From: Bacillota bacterium | GTDB taxonomy: Bacteria > Bacillota > Sulfobacillia > RBS10-35 > JAJYVM01 | Length of the DNA: 27,517 bases | Direction: 5' to 3' | Assembly: GCA_021792015.1 (NCBI GenBank) | Contig: JAJYVM010000004.1 | Coordinates: 1-27,517, forward strand | Shown here: positions 17,402 to 24,610 of the stretch, piece by piece | Layout of the letters: each line of letters opens with the position of its first letter | Numbering within the stretch: the first letter of the stretch is position 1 | Position numbers and translations under genes: made by a program | The notes under the pieces: generated by a model | The model's database searches: none | Seen by the model: only the letters and a program-made list of their open reading frames with translations | Told to the model about the DNA's origin: nothing

Positions 17402-19144
17402 TCAGCCGCCGCTGCTCGCGCTGGCGGTGGGCGTGGCCGGCGGGACGGGCAGCGTGGGCGGGATGCCCATGTCGTGCATGCCCTGCGCCAGCAACTTGGC
17501 GACCACGGGGCCGGCGATGGTACTGCCGTACGCGTTGGGTCCCTTGGGCCGGGAGACCATGACCAGGCAGATCAGGGCGGGATGGTTGGCCGGCGCGAAG
17601 CCGACGAAGGAGACGACGTAGGTATTGGGAATGTAGCCGCCCTTCGGCGATGCGATCTGGGCCGTGCCGGTCTTGCCGGCCACCAGGTAGCCAGGGATCT
17701 GGGCCGTGGTACCAAGCCCCTTATACACGACGGCCTCCATCATCTTGGTCACCGCCGTGGCCGTGGCGCGCGAGATCACCCGCCGCTCCGCGCGCGGCTT
17801 CACCGTGGCGACGACCTTGCCATCCGGCGCGATCAGCGCCTTCTCGATGTGCGGCCACATCAGAACGCCGCCGTTGGCGATCGCCGCCTCGGCCGTCAGC
17901 AGCTGCAGCGGGGTCACGGCCAGCGTCTGGCCGAAGCCCATCGTCGCCAACTCCAGGCGGTAGACCGTCGAGGGCTGCGGCATGATGGAGCTGGCCTCGC
18001 CCGGCAGGTCGACCCCCGTCGGCCGGTTGAGGCCGAAGCGGCTGAAATACTTGTAGAGCCGGCTCACGCCGAGGTTCATGGCCACCTGGCTGAACACGAC
18101 GTTGTCGGACTGCTCGAGCCCCTCGGTCATCGTCGGCAGCCCGAGGCCGATGTAGTTCCAGTTGTAGATGGTGGCACCCTGGATCCGGATGTACCCCGTC
18201 GGGTCGCGGTAGCGCGTGGTGGGGCTGGCGTCGCCGGAATCGATGGACGCCGAGGCCACGATCGGCTTGAAGATGGAGCCGGGCTGCACGTCGTTCTGCA
18301 CGACGGGGTTCCGCCACGTCGTGGACGGCGAGGCCTGCCAGTTGTTCGGGTTGAACCCGGGCACGTTGGCCATCACCACGATCGCGCCCGTCCGCACGTT
18401 GAGCATCAGGGCGAGCCCGGACCTGGCGTGGTGCTGCGCGACGGCGGCCGTCAGCATGGTCTGGGCCATGTACTCCAGCTGCGCGTTGAGGGTCAGCTGG
18501 ACGGTCAGCCCGTTCTTCGGCGGCGTGTACTGCAGCGGCGCCTGCGGCAGGGGGTTGCCGTACGCGTCGACCGCCTCGACGATCGAGCCCGGCGTGCCCG
18601 CCAGCTGCTGGTTGAAGTAGTACTCGACCCCGTCCAGGCCCTTGCCGCCGCTGCCCGTGAAGCCGAGGACGCTGGCGGCGAGGTTCCCGGCGGGATAGAC
18701 GCGCTGCGCCTCCTGCTGGAAGAAGAGGCCGGGGAGGTTCTTCTTCAGCAGCGCCTTGTACTGCGCCCGCGGCAGGCGGTGGGCGACCCAGGCCCACGGC
18801 GCCTTGCTGGTGAGCGTCTGCTGGATGCCGGCCTCCGGCAGCCCCGTGATCCGTGCGATCGTCGCGGCCTCGGCCGGCGCGTCGGTGACGTCGGGCGGCA
18901 GGACGTAGAGGGACTCCGCCATCTGGTTCTCGGCCAGCACGTTGCCCGCGCTGTCGAGGATCTCGCCCCGGGTCGGGACGATCTGAAGATGGCGGTCCTG
19001 CTGCGCGCGCGCCGCCGCGGCGAGCGCGGGACCCTCGCCAAGCTGGAGCCACGCGAGGCGGCCGCCCAGGAAGATCAGGATCGTGCCGAAGACCAAGAGC
19101 GCCACCATCGTGCGGGCGACGCGCAATGTGCTGCTTGCGGGCAT
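17402..19144 (-). CDS. Class B penicillin-binding protein (FtsI/SpoVD-like peptidoglycan transpeptidase)
   Basis: About 580 residues from ATG 19144; upstream in-frame residues read through the intergenic hairpin and look non-coding. A short basic N-terminus is followed by one membrane segment (TMVALLVFGTILIFLGGRLAW, residues 13-33), so the protein is anchored with its body outside the membrane. The PBP dimerisation domain starts near PTRGEILDSAGNVLAEN. Transpeptidase motifs are SIFK (Ser290, Lys293), SDN (346-348) and KTGT (491-494), all intact. It cross-links peptidoglycan, probably with a SEDS partner, in septation, elongation or spore cortex synthesis; the sequence does not decide which. 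There is no PASTA domain. The C-terminus ends in a Pro/Ala/Thr/Ser tail. OtsB follows after 5 bases. Confidence 0.92.
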   Translation of the reverse strand: MPASSTLRVARTMVALLVFGTILIFLGGRLAWLQLGEGPALAAAARAQQDRHLQIVPTRGEILDSAGNVLAENQMAESLYVLPPDVTDAPAEAATIARITGLPEAGIQQTLTSKAPWAWVAHRLPRAQYKALLKKNLPGLFFQQEAQRVYPAGNLAASVLGFTGSGGKGLDGVEYYFNQQLAGTPGSIVEAVDAYGNPLPQAPLQYTPPKNGLTVQLTLNAQLEYMAQTMLTAAVAQHHARSGLALMLNVRTGAIVVMANVPGFNPNNWQASPSTTWRNPVVQNDVQPGSIFKPIVASASIDSGDASPTTRYRDPTGYIRIQGATIYNWNYIGLGLPTMTEGLEQSDNVVFSQVAMNLGVSRLYKYFSRFGLNRPTGVDLPGEASSIMPQPSTVYRLELATMGFGQTLAVTPLQLLTAEAAIANGGVLMWPHIEKALIAPDGKVVATVKPRAERRVISRATATAVTKMMEAVVYKGLGTTAQIPGYLVAGKTGTAQIASPKGGYIPNTYVVSFVGFAPANHPALICLVMVSRPKGPNAYGSTIAGPVVAKLLAQGMHDMGIPPTLPVPPATPTASASSGG

Positions 19145-19195
19145 GACGGCGGCTTCTGAGATTGGCGGGGGGATTCCTGCAGCGGCCCTGGCGGT

Positions 19196-19219
19196 GGGGG
19201 CGCGCAAATGCGCGCCCCC
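19196..19219 (-). terminator. Perfect 10-bp GC hairpin between the 201-residue membrane protein gene and the PBP gene
   Basis: GGGGGCGCGC (19196-19205) and GCGCGCCCCC (19210-19219) pair perfectly around the loop AAAT. The flanks GTG/CAC nearly extend the stem. It lies 42 bases past the stop of the minus-strand membrane protein gene and about 50 bases before the PBP start. It probably separates two transcription units, although there is no T-run. Confidence 0.6.
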
Positions 19220-19261
19220 TCACAATCCCGCGCCACGGTACCGATCGGCGCCGCCGCGCGA

Positions 19262-19867
19262 TCAGGTCGCCGTCGGCGCCGACCCCGAGCCGACCTTCTG
19301 CTGGCCCAGCAGGATGGGCCCGAGATCCTCCATGTTCGCGATCAGGGCGCCGTCGCGACGCTCGGCGGCCACGCGGCGGCGCAGGGGCACCACGATCCCC
19401 TGGACCTTCGCCTTCGCCGCGAGCCGCACGGTGGGAGGCAGCCCGCCCTCGCGCAGGGCTGCCTGCACGGCGCCGGCCGCAGCCACGGCTTGCGCGGCTC
19501 GCCGGCCGAGGACGGCCTGGGCGCGGGCGGGGGAGCGAAACTGCGAGACAGCCTCGGTGAGGACGGGCCACGCCCGCTCCCCCGGGCCGACCACCAGGTA
19601 TTCGACGGTGATGCGGCTGCGGCCGGGCGGGCGCAGCCGCACCGGACCGAGCACGCGCACCCGGTCGCCGACGGCGCCCAGGGCTTCCTCCAACTGGCGG
19701 CGGCTCTGCTGCAGCTGCATGCGCGTCATGGTGGCATAGAGCAGCACGACGCCGACGCAGCCCACGATGACCGCGGCGGTGGTCGCCTGGGCCCGCAGCA
19801 GGGTTCCGACCAGGAACGCGGCAACCATCGTGCCGAGCGCGGCTGGAATGATGTTCATCAGAGCCAT
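19262..19867 (-). CDS. Small membrane-anchored protein of unknown function
   Basis: About 201 residues; the ATG at 19867 (MALMNIIPAALG) is chosen because the residues before it lie in the divergent promoter region and are arginine-rich noise. Two close membrane segments, about residues 4-22 (IIPAALGTMVAAFLVGTLL) and 27-45 (TAAVIVGCVGVVLLYATM), are followed by a soluble domain of about 150 residues that begins with a heteromeric-looking helix (MQLQQSRRQLEEALGAVGDR), then beta-rich segments (VRVLGPVRLRPPGRSRITVE) and an Ala-rich helix. I do not recognise the family. It is transcribed divergently from the trkA-type pair and is followed by a strong hairpin. Codon use is normal for the window, so I consider it a real gene. 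Confidence 0.7.
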   Translation of the reverse strand: MALMNIIPAALGTMVAAFLVGTLLRAQATTAAVIVGCVGVVLLYATMTRMQLQQSRRQLEEALGAVGDRVRVLGPVRLRPPGRSRITVEYLVVGPGERAWPVLTEAVSQFRSPARAQAVLGRRAAQAVAAAGAVQAALREGGLPPTVRLAAKAKVQGIVVPLRRRVAAERRDGALIANMEDLGPILLGQQKVGSGSAPTAT

Positions 19868-19927
19868 TCTACCGCGTGACGCTGCACGGATTGGCCGGAT
19901 CAGCCGGCGTCGGGCGGCCGGGGGCGG

Positions 19928-19956
19928 TTGTCGCACCCGCGGTCTGATGGTATGCT
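19928..19956 (+). promoter_or_regulatory. Candidate sigma-70-type promoter for the trkA pair
   Basis: TTGTCG (19928-19933) and TATGCT (19951-19956) are separated by 17 bases, each matching 4 of 6 consensus positions. They lie in the 98-base gap between two divergent genes. Transcription would begin near 19963, so a start codon at 19966 would give a nearly leaderless message; the GGAG at 19968-19971 would instead serve a slightly later start. Confidence 0.45.
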
Positions 19957-19965
19957 GCCAACCGC

Positions 19966-20397
19966 TTGGAGTGTTTGGCGCTGCGCATCATCGTGGTGGG
20001 CTGCGGCCGCATGGGCGCCCATCTCGCGCAGGTCTTGGGCGAGCAGGGCCACCAGGTCTGCGTGGTGGATGACGATCCCAACGCCTTCGACCGCCTGCGG
20101 CCGGATTTCCCCGGCCGCATCGTCATCGGCACGGGCATCGACGAGGACGTGCTGGGCGATGCGGGGGCGGCGGAGGCGGATACGACGCTTCTCGCCGTCA
20201 CCAGCGATGACGCGACGAACTTCATGGTGGGCGAGGTCGCGCGCCACCTGTTCGGCATCCGGCGGATCGGCGTGCGGATCAACGAACCGGAGCTCGAGGC
20301 GATGATGGTCGACGCGGGCCTTCACCCCATCAACGTGCCCGCCCTCGTCGCGCGCCACATCAATAAGCTCACGGACTCGACCGGCAAGGGAGCCTGA
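19966..20397 (+). CDS. TrkA-N (RCK) domain protein, short potassium-channel/transporter regulator
   Basis: At most 143 residues. The start is uncertain: TTG 19966 is the longest, TTG 19975 is possible, and GGAG at 19968-19971 is best spaced for a CTG at 19981. The protein is one Rossmann fold: RIIVVGCGRMGAHLAQVL (GxGxxG), VCVVDDDP at the end of the second strand (acidic, fits NAD binding), IVIGTGIDEDVL, TLLAVTSDDATNFMVGEVAR and RIGVRINEPE. It ends about residue 143 with no C-terminal RCK_C lobe, unlike the next gene. Such proteins gate Trk/Ktr potassium transporters in response to nucleotides at the inner membrane face. The stop is 8 bases before the next start, so the two are surely co-transcribed. 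No transporter subunit lies in the window. Confidence 0.85.
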   Translation: MECLALRIIVVGCGRMGAHLAQVLGEQGHQVCVVDDDPNAFDRLRPDFPGRIVIGTGIDEDVLGDAGAAEADTTLLAVTSDDATNFMVGEVARHLFGIRRIGVRINEPELEAMMVDAGLHPINVPALVARHINKLTDSTGKGA

Positions 20398-20405
20398 GCA
20401 GGGGC

Positions 20406-21065
20406 GTGTACTGCGTGATCGTGGGCGGCGGCAAGGTGGGGTTCCACCTCAGCCGCATCCTGCAGCAACAGGGGCATGAGGTCACGGTCATCGAGAAGGA
20501 TCCGGGCAAGATGGAGGCGCTCGAGCGCGAGCTGGGCGAGGCCGCCATGCACGGCGACGGCGCTCGGCCGTCGGTGCTGGAGACCGCCGGCTGCCGGCGG
20601 GCCGACGTCGTGGTGGCCGTGACGGGGGACGATGCGGTCAACCTGCTCATCAGCCAGATCGCCGCGAAGATGTTCGGCGTGCAGCGCACGATCGCCCGGC
20701 TCAACAGCCCGCGCAACCGGCGCATCTTCGCCGCCCTGGGCGTTGAGGGCACCGTCAGCAGCACAGCGATCATCGCCGACCTCATCGGCCGCGAGGTCGC
20801 GACGCGCGAGCTCCACACGTTGCTGAGCTTCAAGAGCGGTGAGATCACGATCATCGAGATCGACCTGCCAGCGAGTGCCCCTGTCGCGGGAAAGAGCCTG
20901 CGCGACATCCACTTTCCGGAGGGCGCGCTCCTGGTGAGCGTGCTGCACGGCGACGACGTCATTCTGCCCACGGGCGCCACCGTGCTGGAGGCGGACGACC
21001 GCCTGATCGCGCTCTGCTCGCATGCCACCGAGGCCGCCCTGCGCACGGCGGTGCTGGGCACCTAG
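20406..21065 (+). CDS. trkA: TrkA-family potassium uptake regulator with RCK_N and RCK_C domains
   Basis: About 219 residues from GTG 20406 (AGGGGC just upstream). RCK_N: YCVIVGGGKVGFHLSRIL, VTVIEKDPGKME (Glu/Asp at the strand-2 end), AMHGDGARPSVLETAG, VVVAVTGDDAVNLLIS and TIARLNSPRNRRIF. RCK_C spans about residues 135-219 (LLSFKSGEITIIEIDLP, GKSLRDIHFPEGALLV, LEADDRLIALCSH). It binds NAD(H) or ATP-type ligands and regulates potassium flux through a Trk/Ktr partner at the membrane. A two-gene array of a short and a full TrkA-like protein is known from other bacteria, for example the actinobacterial ceoB/ceoC arrangement, and suggests a hetero-oligomeric gating ring (inference). It converges on the Hfq-like gene with only 16 bases between the stops. 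Confidence 0.93.
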   Translation: MYCVIVGGGKVGFHLSRILQQQGHEVTVIEKDPGKMEALERELGEAAMHGDGARPSVLETAGCRRADVVVAVTGDDAVNLLISQIAAKMFGVQRTIARLNSPRNRRIFAALGVEGTVSSTAIIADLIGREVATRELHTLLSFKSGEITIIEIDLPASAPVAGKSLRDIHFPEGALLVSVLHGDDVILPTGATVLEADDRLIALCSHATEAALRTAVLGT

Positions 21066-21081
21066 CGCTCCGCTTCGCCGC

Positions 21082-21705
21082 TCATCGGTCGGGCTTGGCG
21101 GCCTCCGCTCGTTCCCGCCGCCCCCGCGAGGTCGCGCCGCGGTCCTCCAGCCCCGACTCCGCGCAGCGGACCATGATCACGCCATGCTTGAAGAGCACGA
21201 TCTCCTGACCGTCCGCCTCCAGAATCAGCGCGTACTGGTCGAAGGCGACCAGCCGGCCCGTCACCCGCAGGTCGTCGAAGCAAACCGCCTCGACCGGCCG
21301 CCCGCTCCTGCGCATGGCGTTGAGGCGCTCATCCTCGTGCGAGATCCGCCCGCCGCGCGCGGGGGCGGGCGAGACCGGGCCGTGGTGCACCGAAGCGGGC
21401 GGCAGCCGCGGCGAGATGGCACTGCCCGAGTTGACGGAACTGTCAGGGCTGGCCGAACCGGCATGACCAGCCGGCGCATGGCCGGCGAAACCGGCACCAT
21501 GCCCGTTCGTGCTGCCCTCCGTCCGGGCCGGCGGCGGTGGCCCATCCTCCGACCACACACCGAAGACCTCGGGCGGCAAGACGTGCACCGTCGCCGGCGC
21601 CGCGGGCGTCGCCGTGGCCGCCTTCGGCGCCGGCACCGGATCCGCCGGCGGCGGCGGGCCCTCACCGGTCGGTGCGCCGATCCGGATGAATCTCGGTGCC
21701 GGCAT
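21082..21705 (-). CDS. Hfq-like (Sm-fold) protein with long disordered N-terminal extension
   Basis: About 207 residues from ATG 21705, with GAGGGGG 8 bases upstream. Residues 1 to about 120 are rich in Pro, Ala, Gly and Ser and look disordered. Residues about 125-183 resemble Hfq: LNAMRRSGRPVEAVCFDDLR then VTGRLVAFDQYALILEADGQ then EIVLFKHGVIMVR. This follows the Hfq pattern LxxLRKxxxPVTIxLxNG, GxVxxFDxFxVLL and VYKHAIS, with FKHGVI at the Sm2 KH motif. Hfq hexamers bind U-rich and A-rich RNA and aid small-RNA regulation. RNA binding is an inference; the family match rests on the pattern of residues. The tail (ARSRGRRERAEAA-like, here SRGRRERAEAAKPDR) is basic. It lies 61 bases downstream of the DUF6754 operon and may be read with it. 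Confidence 0.75.
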   Translation of the reverse strand: MPAPRFIRIGAPTGEGPPPPADPVPAPKAATATPAAPATVHVLPPEVFGVWSEDGPPPPARTEGSTNGHGAGFAGHAPAGHAGSASPDSSVNSGSAISPRLPPASVHHGPVSPAPARGGRISHEDERLNAMRRSGRPVEAVCFDDLRVTGRLVAFDQYALILEADGQEIVLFKHGVIMVRCAESGLEDRGATSRGRRERAEAAKPDR

Positions 21706-21766
21706 ACGAGCCACCCCCTCGGGCGATTGGGCAGTTCTCCTGGGACGACCGCTTTCCCTCTCGACG

Positions 21767-22369
21767 TCAGTGGCCGAGACCCAGCCAATCGTGCACGAGG
21801 AAGTGGACCTGCCCATAGAGCAGCGTGAAGCGGTAGAGCACGGTGCCGCCGAAGGCGACGCCCAGGGCGATCAGGATCGCGTAGCGGCCGATTCGTCCCG
21901 CTGTGCGGATCAGCCCGGGACGGTCGGGAAGGGTGAACACGAACGTCGCGAACCCGCCCAGCAGGCAGACGAGCAGCGCCACGTTGCTCAGGCTGTTGAG
22001 GGCGACCATCGAGCCCGTGACCTGGCCGACCACCACCCGGGGCAGGTAGGCCAGGATGTAGCCGGCGCCATATCCGATCCAGATGCCCATTGGAAAGCGG
22101 GCCAGCCACTCCCACCCCCGGATGTACCGGGTGTAGAGCAGGGCGCCAAGGACCAGGGGGAAGATCCAGATCCAGCCGCCCGGGGCGCCGACCTGGTTCA
22201 GCAGGACGGGACGCAGGTAATTTTGCCACGTGTATCCGAGGCCGTAGCCCGCCGCCAGGCCCACGTAGAGGTGCTCGGTGATCCGCCACGCGGGGTTGTC
22301 GTCGTAGAGGAAGCTGAGTACGGCCAGGGTCAGGAGCGCGCCCGTCCAGACGGCCAGCGAGGTGCTCAC
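21767..22369 (-). CDS. Multi-pass membrane protein, last gene of the DUF6754 operon
   Basis: About 200 residues; the GTG at 22369 overlaps the previous stop (GTGA). About six hydrophobic segments are visible: SLAVWTGALLTLAVLSF, ITEHLYVGLAAGYGLGY, WIWIFPLVLGALLYTRYI, MGIWIGYGAGYILAYLP, VALLVCLLGGFATFVFTL and YAILIALGVAFGGTVLYRF. Conserved-looking motifs are FLYDDNPAWRITEHLYVG, the Gly-rich WIGYGAGY helix, and GVAFGGTVLYRFTLLYGQVHFLVHDW at the end. From memory, proteins with a DNP-x-EHLxVG opening and such an ending occur beside DUF6754 genes in other phyla; function is unknown. No transport or catalytic signature is visible. Most likely a subunit of a membrane complex with the three proteins encoded upstream. 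Confidence 0.82.
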   Translation of the reverse strand: MSTSLAVWTGALLTLAVLSFLYDDNPAWRITEHLYVGLAAGYGLGYTWQNYLRPVLLNQVGAPGGWIWIFPLVLGALLYTRYIRGWEWLARFPMGIWIGYGAGYILAYLPRVVVGQVTGSMVALNSLSNVALLVCLLGGFATFVFTLPDRPGLIRTAGRIGRYAILIALGVAFGGTVLYRFTLLYGQVHFLVHDWLGLGH

Positions 22370-23181
22370 GGCCGGCGCGCCACGAGGTTGCCCAGCAGCA
22401 TGACGGCCAGCACGTAGATGGCGGCCATGGCCGAAGCGCCCACCAGCACGTCGGCCCGCCGTGGCTGGCCCGCCAGGGCCTCATACTCCGCGGCGCCGCG
22501 CGCCCCCGCGATGACGGCCGCCAGCTGTCCGGCGGCCAGGTACGGCTGCAGAAGGGGAACCTCCATTGAGATGGCGCCGATGATCACGGGGAGTCCGGTC
22601 GGGGTGCCGACATAGTAGATCATGGGCGCGAAGCCATCGCCGGAATCAAAGGCGTAGGCGAGGGCGAAGTAGGTGCGGTTGAGCGCCCGCAGCGCCTGCA
22701 GAATCGGCATGCCCGCCAGCGGCCGGCCGGCGTAGTCGACCTCGTTGTAGGCCGCGGCAATGCCGCTGGTGGCGGCGCGCAGTGCGACGTCCGGAGCCGG
22801 GCGGTAGCCGAGGTTGACCCAGGTCTGTCCGTAGCCCTTCGCATAGGCCGGATCGCGCGCGGCCACCCCGCCCATGACTGTCTCCGCGACCTGTGAGGCC
22901 TCCGGCGAGCGGGCCGCGATGACGATGTGCGCCCCCCGGTCGGCCAGGTGGCCGAGCACGGCTGCCAGCATGGGGTCCATCTCCTCGCGCGAACCGAGGC
23001 CATACTCCACATACACGAACACGCCGGCGCCGGGCTGGAGGGCCTGGGCCAGGTCGAACGCGGTCCGGGTCTCGCGGGTGGGGCGGGGCGCGATCCGGAG
23101 CGGCCAAACGGCGGCCGCGACGGTGATCAGCAGCACCCCGAGGTAGAGCCAGCGCCGGTCCAGCCGGCGGAGCGCGGTCAT
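22366..23181 (-). CDS. Membrane-anchored extracytoplasmic protein, DUF6754-operon partner
   Basis: About 271 residues; the ATG at 23181 overlaps the previous stop (ATGA). An N-terminal membrane anchor (WLYLGVLLITVAAAVWPL, about residues 11-28) and a C-terminal one (VLVGASAMAAIYVLAVMLLG) enclose a single alpha/beta domain of about 210 residues. It contains GVFVYVEYGLGSREEMDPML, GAHIVIAARSPEASQV, GQTWVNLGYRPAPDVALRA, PVIIGAISMEVPLLQPYLAA and GQLAAVIAGARGAAEYEALA. The WVNLGYR and YLxxGQLxxxIxGxxGAAEYE motifs recall a family that regularly accompanies DUF6754 proteins (recalled, not searched). No catalytic residues can be named. Topology suggests the domain lies outside the membrane, but orientation is inferred only. 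Confidence 0.82.
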   Translation of the reverse strand: MTALRRLDRRWLYLGVLLITVAAAVWPLRIAPRPTRETRTAFDLAQALQPGAGVFVYVEYGLGSREEMDPMLAAVLGHLADRGAHIVIAARSPEASQVAETVMGGVAARDPAYAKGYGQTWVNLGYRPAPDVALRAATSGIAAAYNEVDYAGRPLAGMPILQALRALNRTYFALAYAFDSGDGFAPMIYYVGTPTGLPVIIGAISMEVPLLQPYLAAGQLAAVIAGARGAAEYEALAGQPRRADVLVGASAMAAIYVLAVMLLGNLVARRP

Positions 23182-23804
23182 CCCTGCGGCGACCCCATGT
23201 GGCTGCGCTCGAGGCCCAGGAGCACGCGCACCGCGGTGCCGAGGGCGCCCAGGGCGGCGCCGACCTGGATGGCGCGGAAGCCGCCCGTCACCGGCACGGC
23301 CATGATCCAGGCCACCAGGCCGTCCCAGCCGTGCCAGATGCGGCCGCCGACGGCGGAGTTACCAAGGAGGGCGATGGCCGCCGCGGCCAGCAGGATCCCG
23401 CTTTCCAGGTTCCGCACGCGGAAGGCGCGGTAGGCGGCCGAGGTGATGAAGAACGCGATGAGCCCGTACATCGTGGAGAACACAGGACCCATCACGTTCA
23501 GAAAGATCCAGGACGGCAGCGGCGCGGATGCCGGCAGGAAGAAGAGAAGGCCCGCGTAGCCGTACATGGCCACCAGCAGGACGATGCTGTACCCCCATAG
23601 CGGGCGGCGGGCGTCGATGGCCCGCAGATGGACGCGGGTCAGGCCGATGAACCCGACGGCGGCGGCCGCCGCGTAGGAGGCCACGATCAGGCGGTCGGCC
23701 ATGCGGTCGACGCCCGTGGCGTTCACCAGCGTGAACCAGCGGGTGGCGACCACGAAGGCGCCGGCCATGGTGCCGAGCCAGATCGGCAGCTCCTTGCGCA
23801 TCAC
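23178..23804 (-). CDS. Six-segment membrane protein, DUF6754-operon partner
   Basis: About 208 residues. The GTG at 23804 overlaps the previous stop (GTGA), immediately followed by an in-frame ATG at 23801; either may start the protein, which begins MRKELPIWLGTMAGAFVV. About six membrane segments follow: GTMAGAFVVATRWFTLV, LIVASYAAAAAVGFIGL, GYSIVLLVAMYGYAGLLFF, VFSTMYGLIAFFITSAAY, GILLAAAAIALLG and FRAIQVGAALGALGTAV. The basic loop RVHLRAIDARRPLWGYS and the MYGLIAFFITSAAYRAFRVRN stretch look like the conserved parts. No known transporter motif. Stop and start overlaps on both sides place it in the middle of a translationally coupled membrane operon, so it probably forms a complex with the DUF6754 protein. 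Confidence 0.82.
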   Translation of the reverse strand: MMRKELPIWLGTMAGAFVVATRWFTLVNATGVDRMADRLIVASYAAAAAVGFIGLTRVHLRAIDARRPLWGYSIVLLVAMYGYAGLLFFLPASAPLPSWIFLNVMGPVFSTMYGLIAFFITSAAYRAFRVRNLESGILLAAAAIALLGNSAVGGRIWHGWDGLVAWIMAVPVTGGFRAIQVGAALGALGTAVRVLLGLERSHMGSPQG

Positions 23805-24610
23805 CGCTGCAGCCAGCGGCGCAGGGGATCGGACGGGCCGGCGAGCGTGTGCACGATGGCCCCGGCCAGCACCAGCAGCGCCACCACCAGGCGCATCCAG
23901 TCCTGCGCGATCACCGTGCTGCGAAGCATGGGGTCACCGGAAACGGACGCCGCCGCGACGTACATCTCCTCGCCGATCAGCGTGTAGTCGCAGCCGGCCA
24001 CGAAGAAGGGCAACTGGAAGATGTTCGAGGTGGCGGCGAGCTGCAGGGAGCCGGCATCGGCCCCCGCTTCGATCAGCAGCAGCGCCTCGGCGCCGAAGTT
24101 GCCGAACATGACGTTGGCCGCCGGCCGCTCGCGGCGGAACATCCCCATGACGGCCGCGGCGTAGGCGAACGGGTTGTCCGAGAGGTAGCGGACGTGCTCG
24201 GGGTCGTAAAGGCTCGCCCGGCCGGCCTCGATGTACGTCTGCTGGATCGTGGCATCGCTCAGCGCATAGACGATCTGGTCCGCGCTCGTGTGCAGCAGGG
24301 GCGTGTCGTAGCGTGCGGCGGCCAGGGCCAGCTGGCGCAGGATGGGAAAACTCGCCAGGACCTGCGGGTTGCGCGGGTCGTCGGTACCCGGGGTCATATG
24401 CACGGGGCGCCCCATCTCCGTGGCGCGGCCCACCATCTCCTCCAGCACACGGATGCCGGGCAGCCGGCGCAGGTGCGGCATCCGGAGGCCATGTCGCGCC
24501 CGGAAGAGGCAGATCAGCATCAGGGCCAGCAGCAGCGCCGCCAGCAGCGCCGAGCCCAGATAGCCGGGTAAGAGCAGGCGGGCGCCGTACCCCGGTCCGT
24601 CGAAGCCCAT
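23801..24610 (-). CDS. DUF6754-family membrane protein, first gene of a four-gene operon
   Basis: About 269 residues from ATG 24610 (GGAGG 10 bases upstream). A hydrophobic N-terminus (LLLPGYLGSALLAALLLALM, about residues 11-30) is followed by a long cytoplasmic-looking domain and a C-terminal membrane segment (VVALLVLAGAIVHTLAG). Family segments: VLEEMVGRATEMGRPVHMTP, ASFPILRQLALAAARYDTPL, IQQTYIEAGRASLYDPEHVR, FAYAAAVMGMFRRERPAANV, MFGNFGAEALLLIEAGADAG, and LPFFVAGCDYTLIGEEMYVA. The GRATEMGRPV and FFVACDYTLIGEE-type motifs are the hallmark of DUF6754, a family of unknown function in several phyla. I can suggest no reaction. It leads a compact operon with three membrane partners, each overlapping by 4 bases. 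Confidence 0.87.
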   Translation of the reverse strand: MGFDGPGYGARLLLPGYLGSALLAALLLALMLICLFRARHGLRMPHLRRLPGIRVLEEMVGRATEMGRPVHMTPGTDDPRNPQVLASFPILRQLALAAARYDTPLLHTSADQIVYALSDATIQQTYIEAGRASLYDPEHVRYLSDNPFAYAAAVMGMFRRERPAANVMFGNFGAEALLLIEAGADAGSLQLAATSNIFQLPFFVAGCDYTLIGEEMYVAAASVSGDPMLRSTVIAQDWMRLVVALLVLAGAIVHTLAGPSDPLRRWLQR

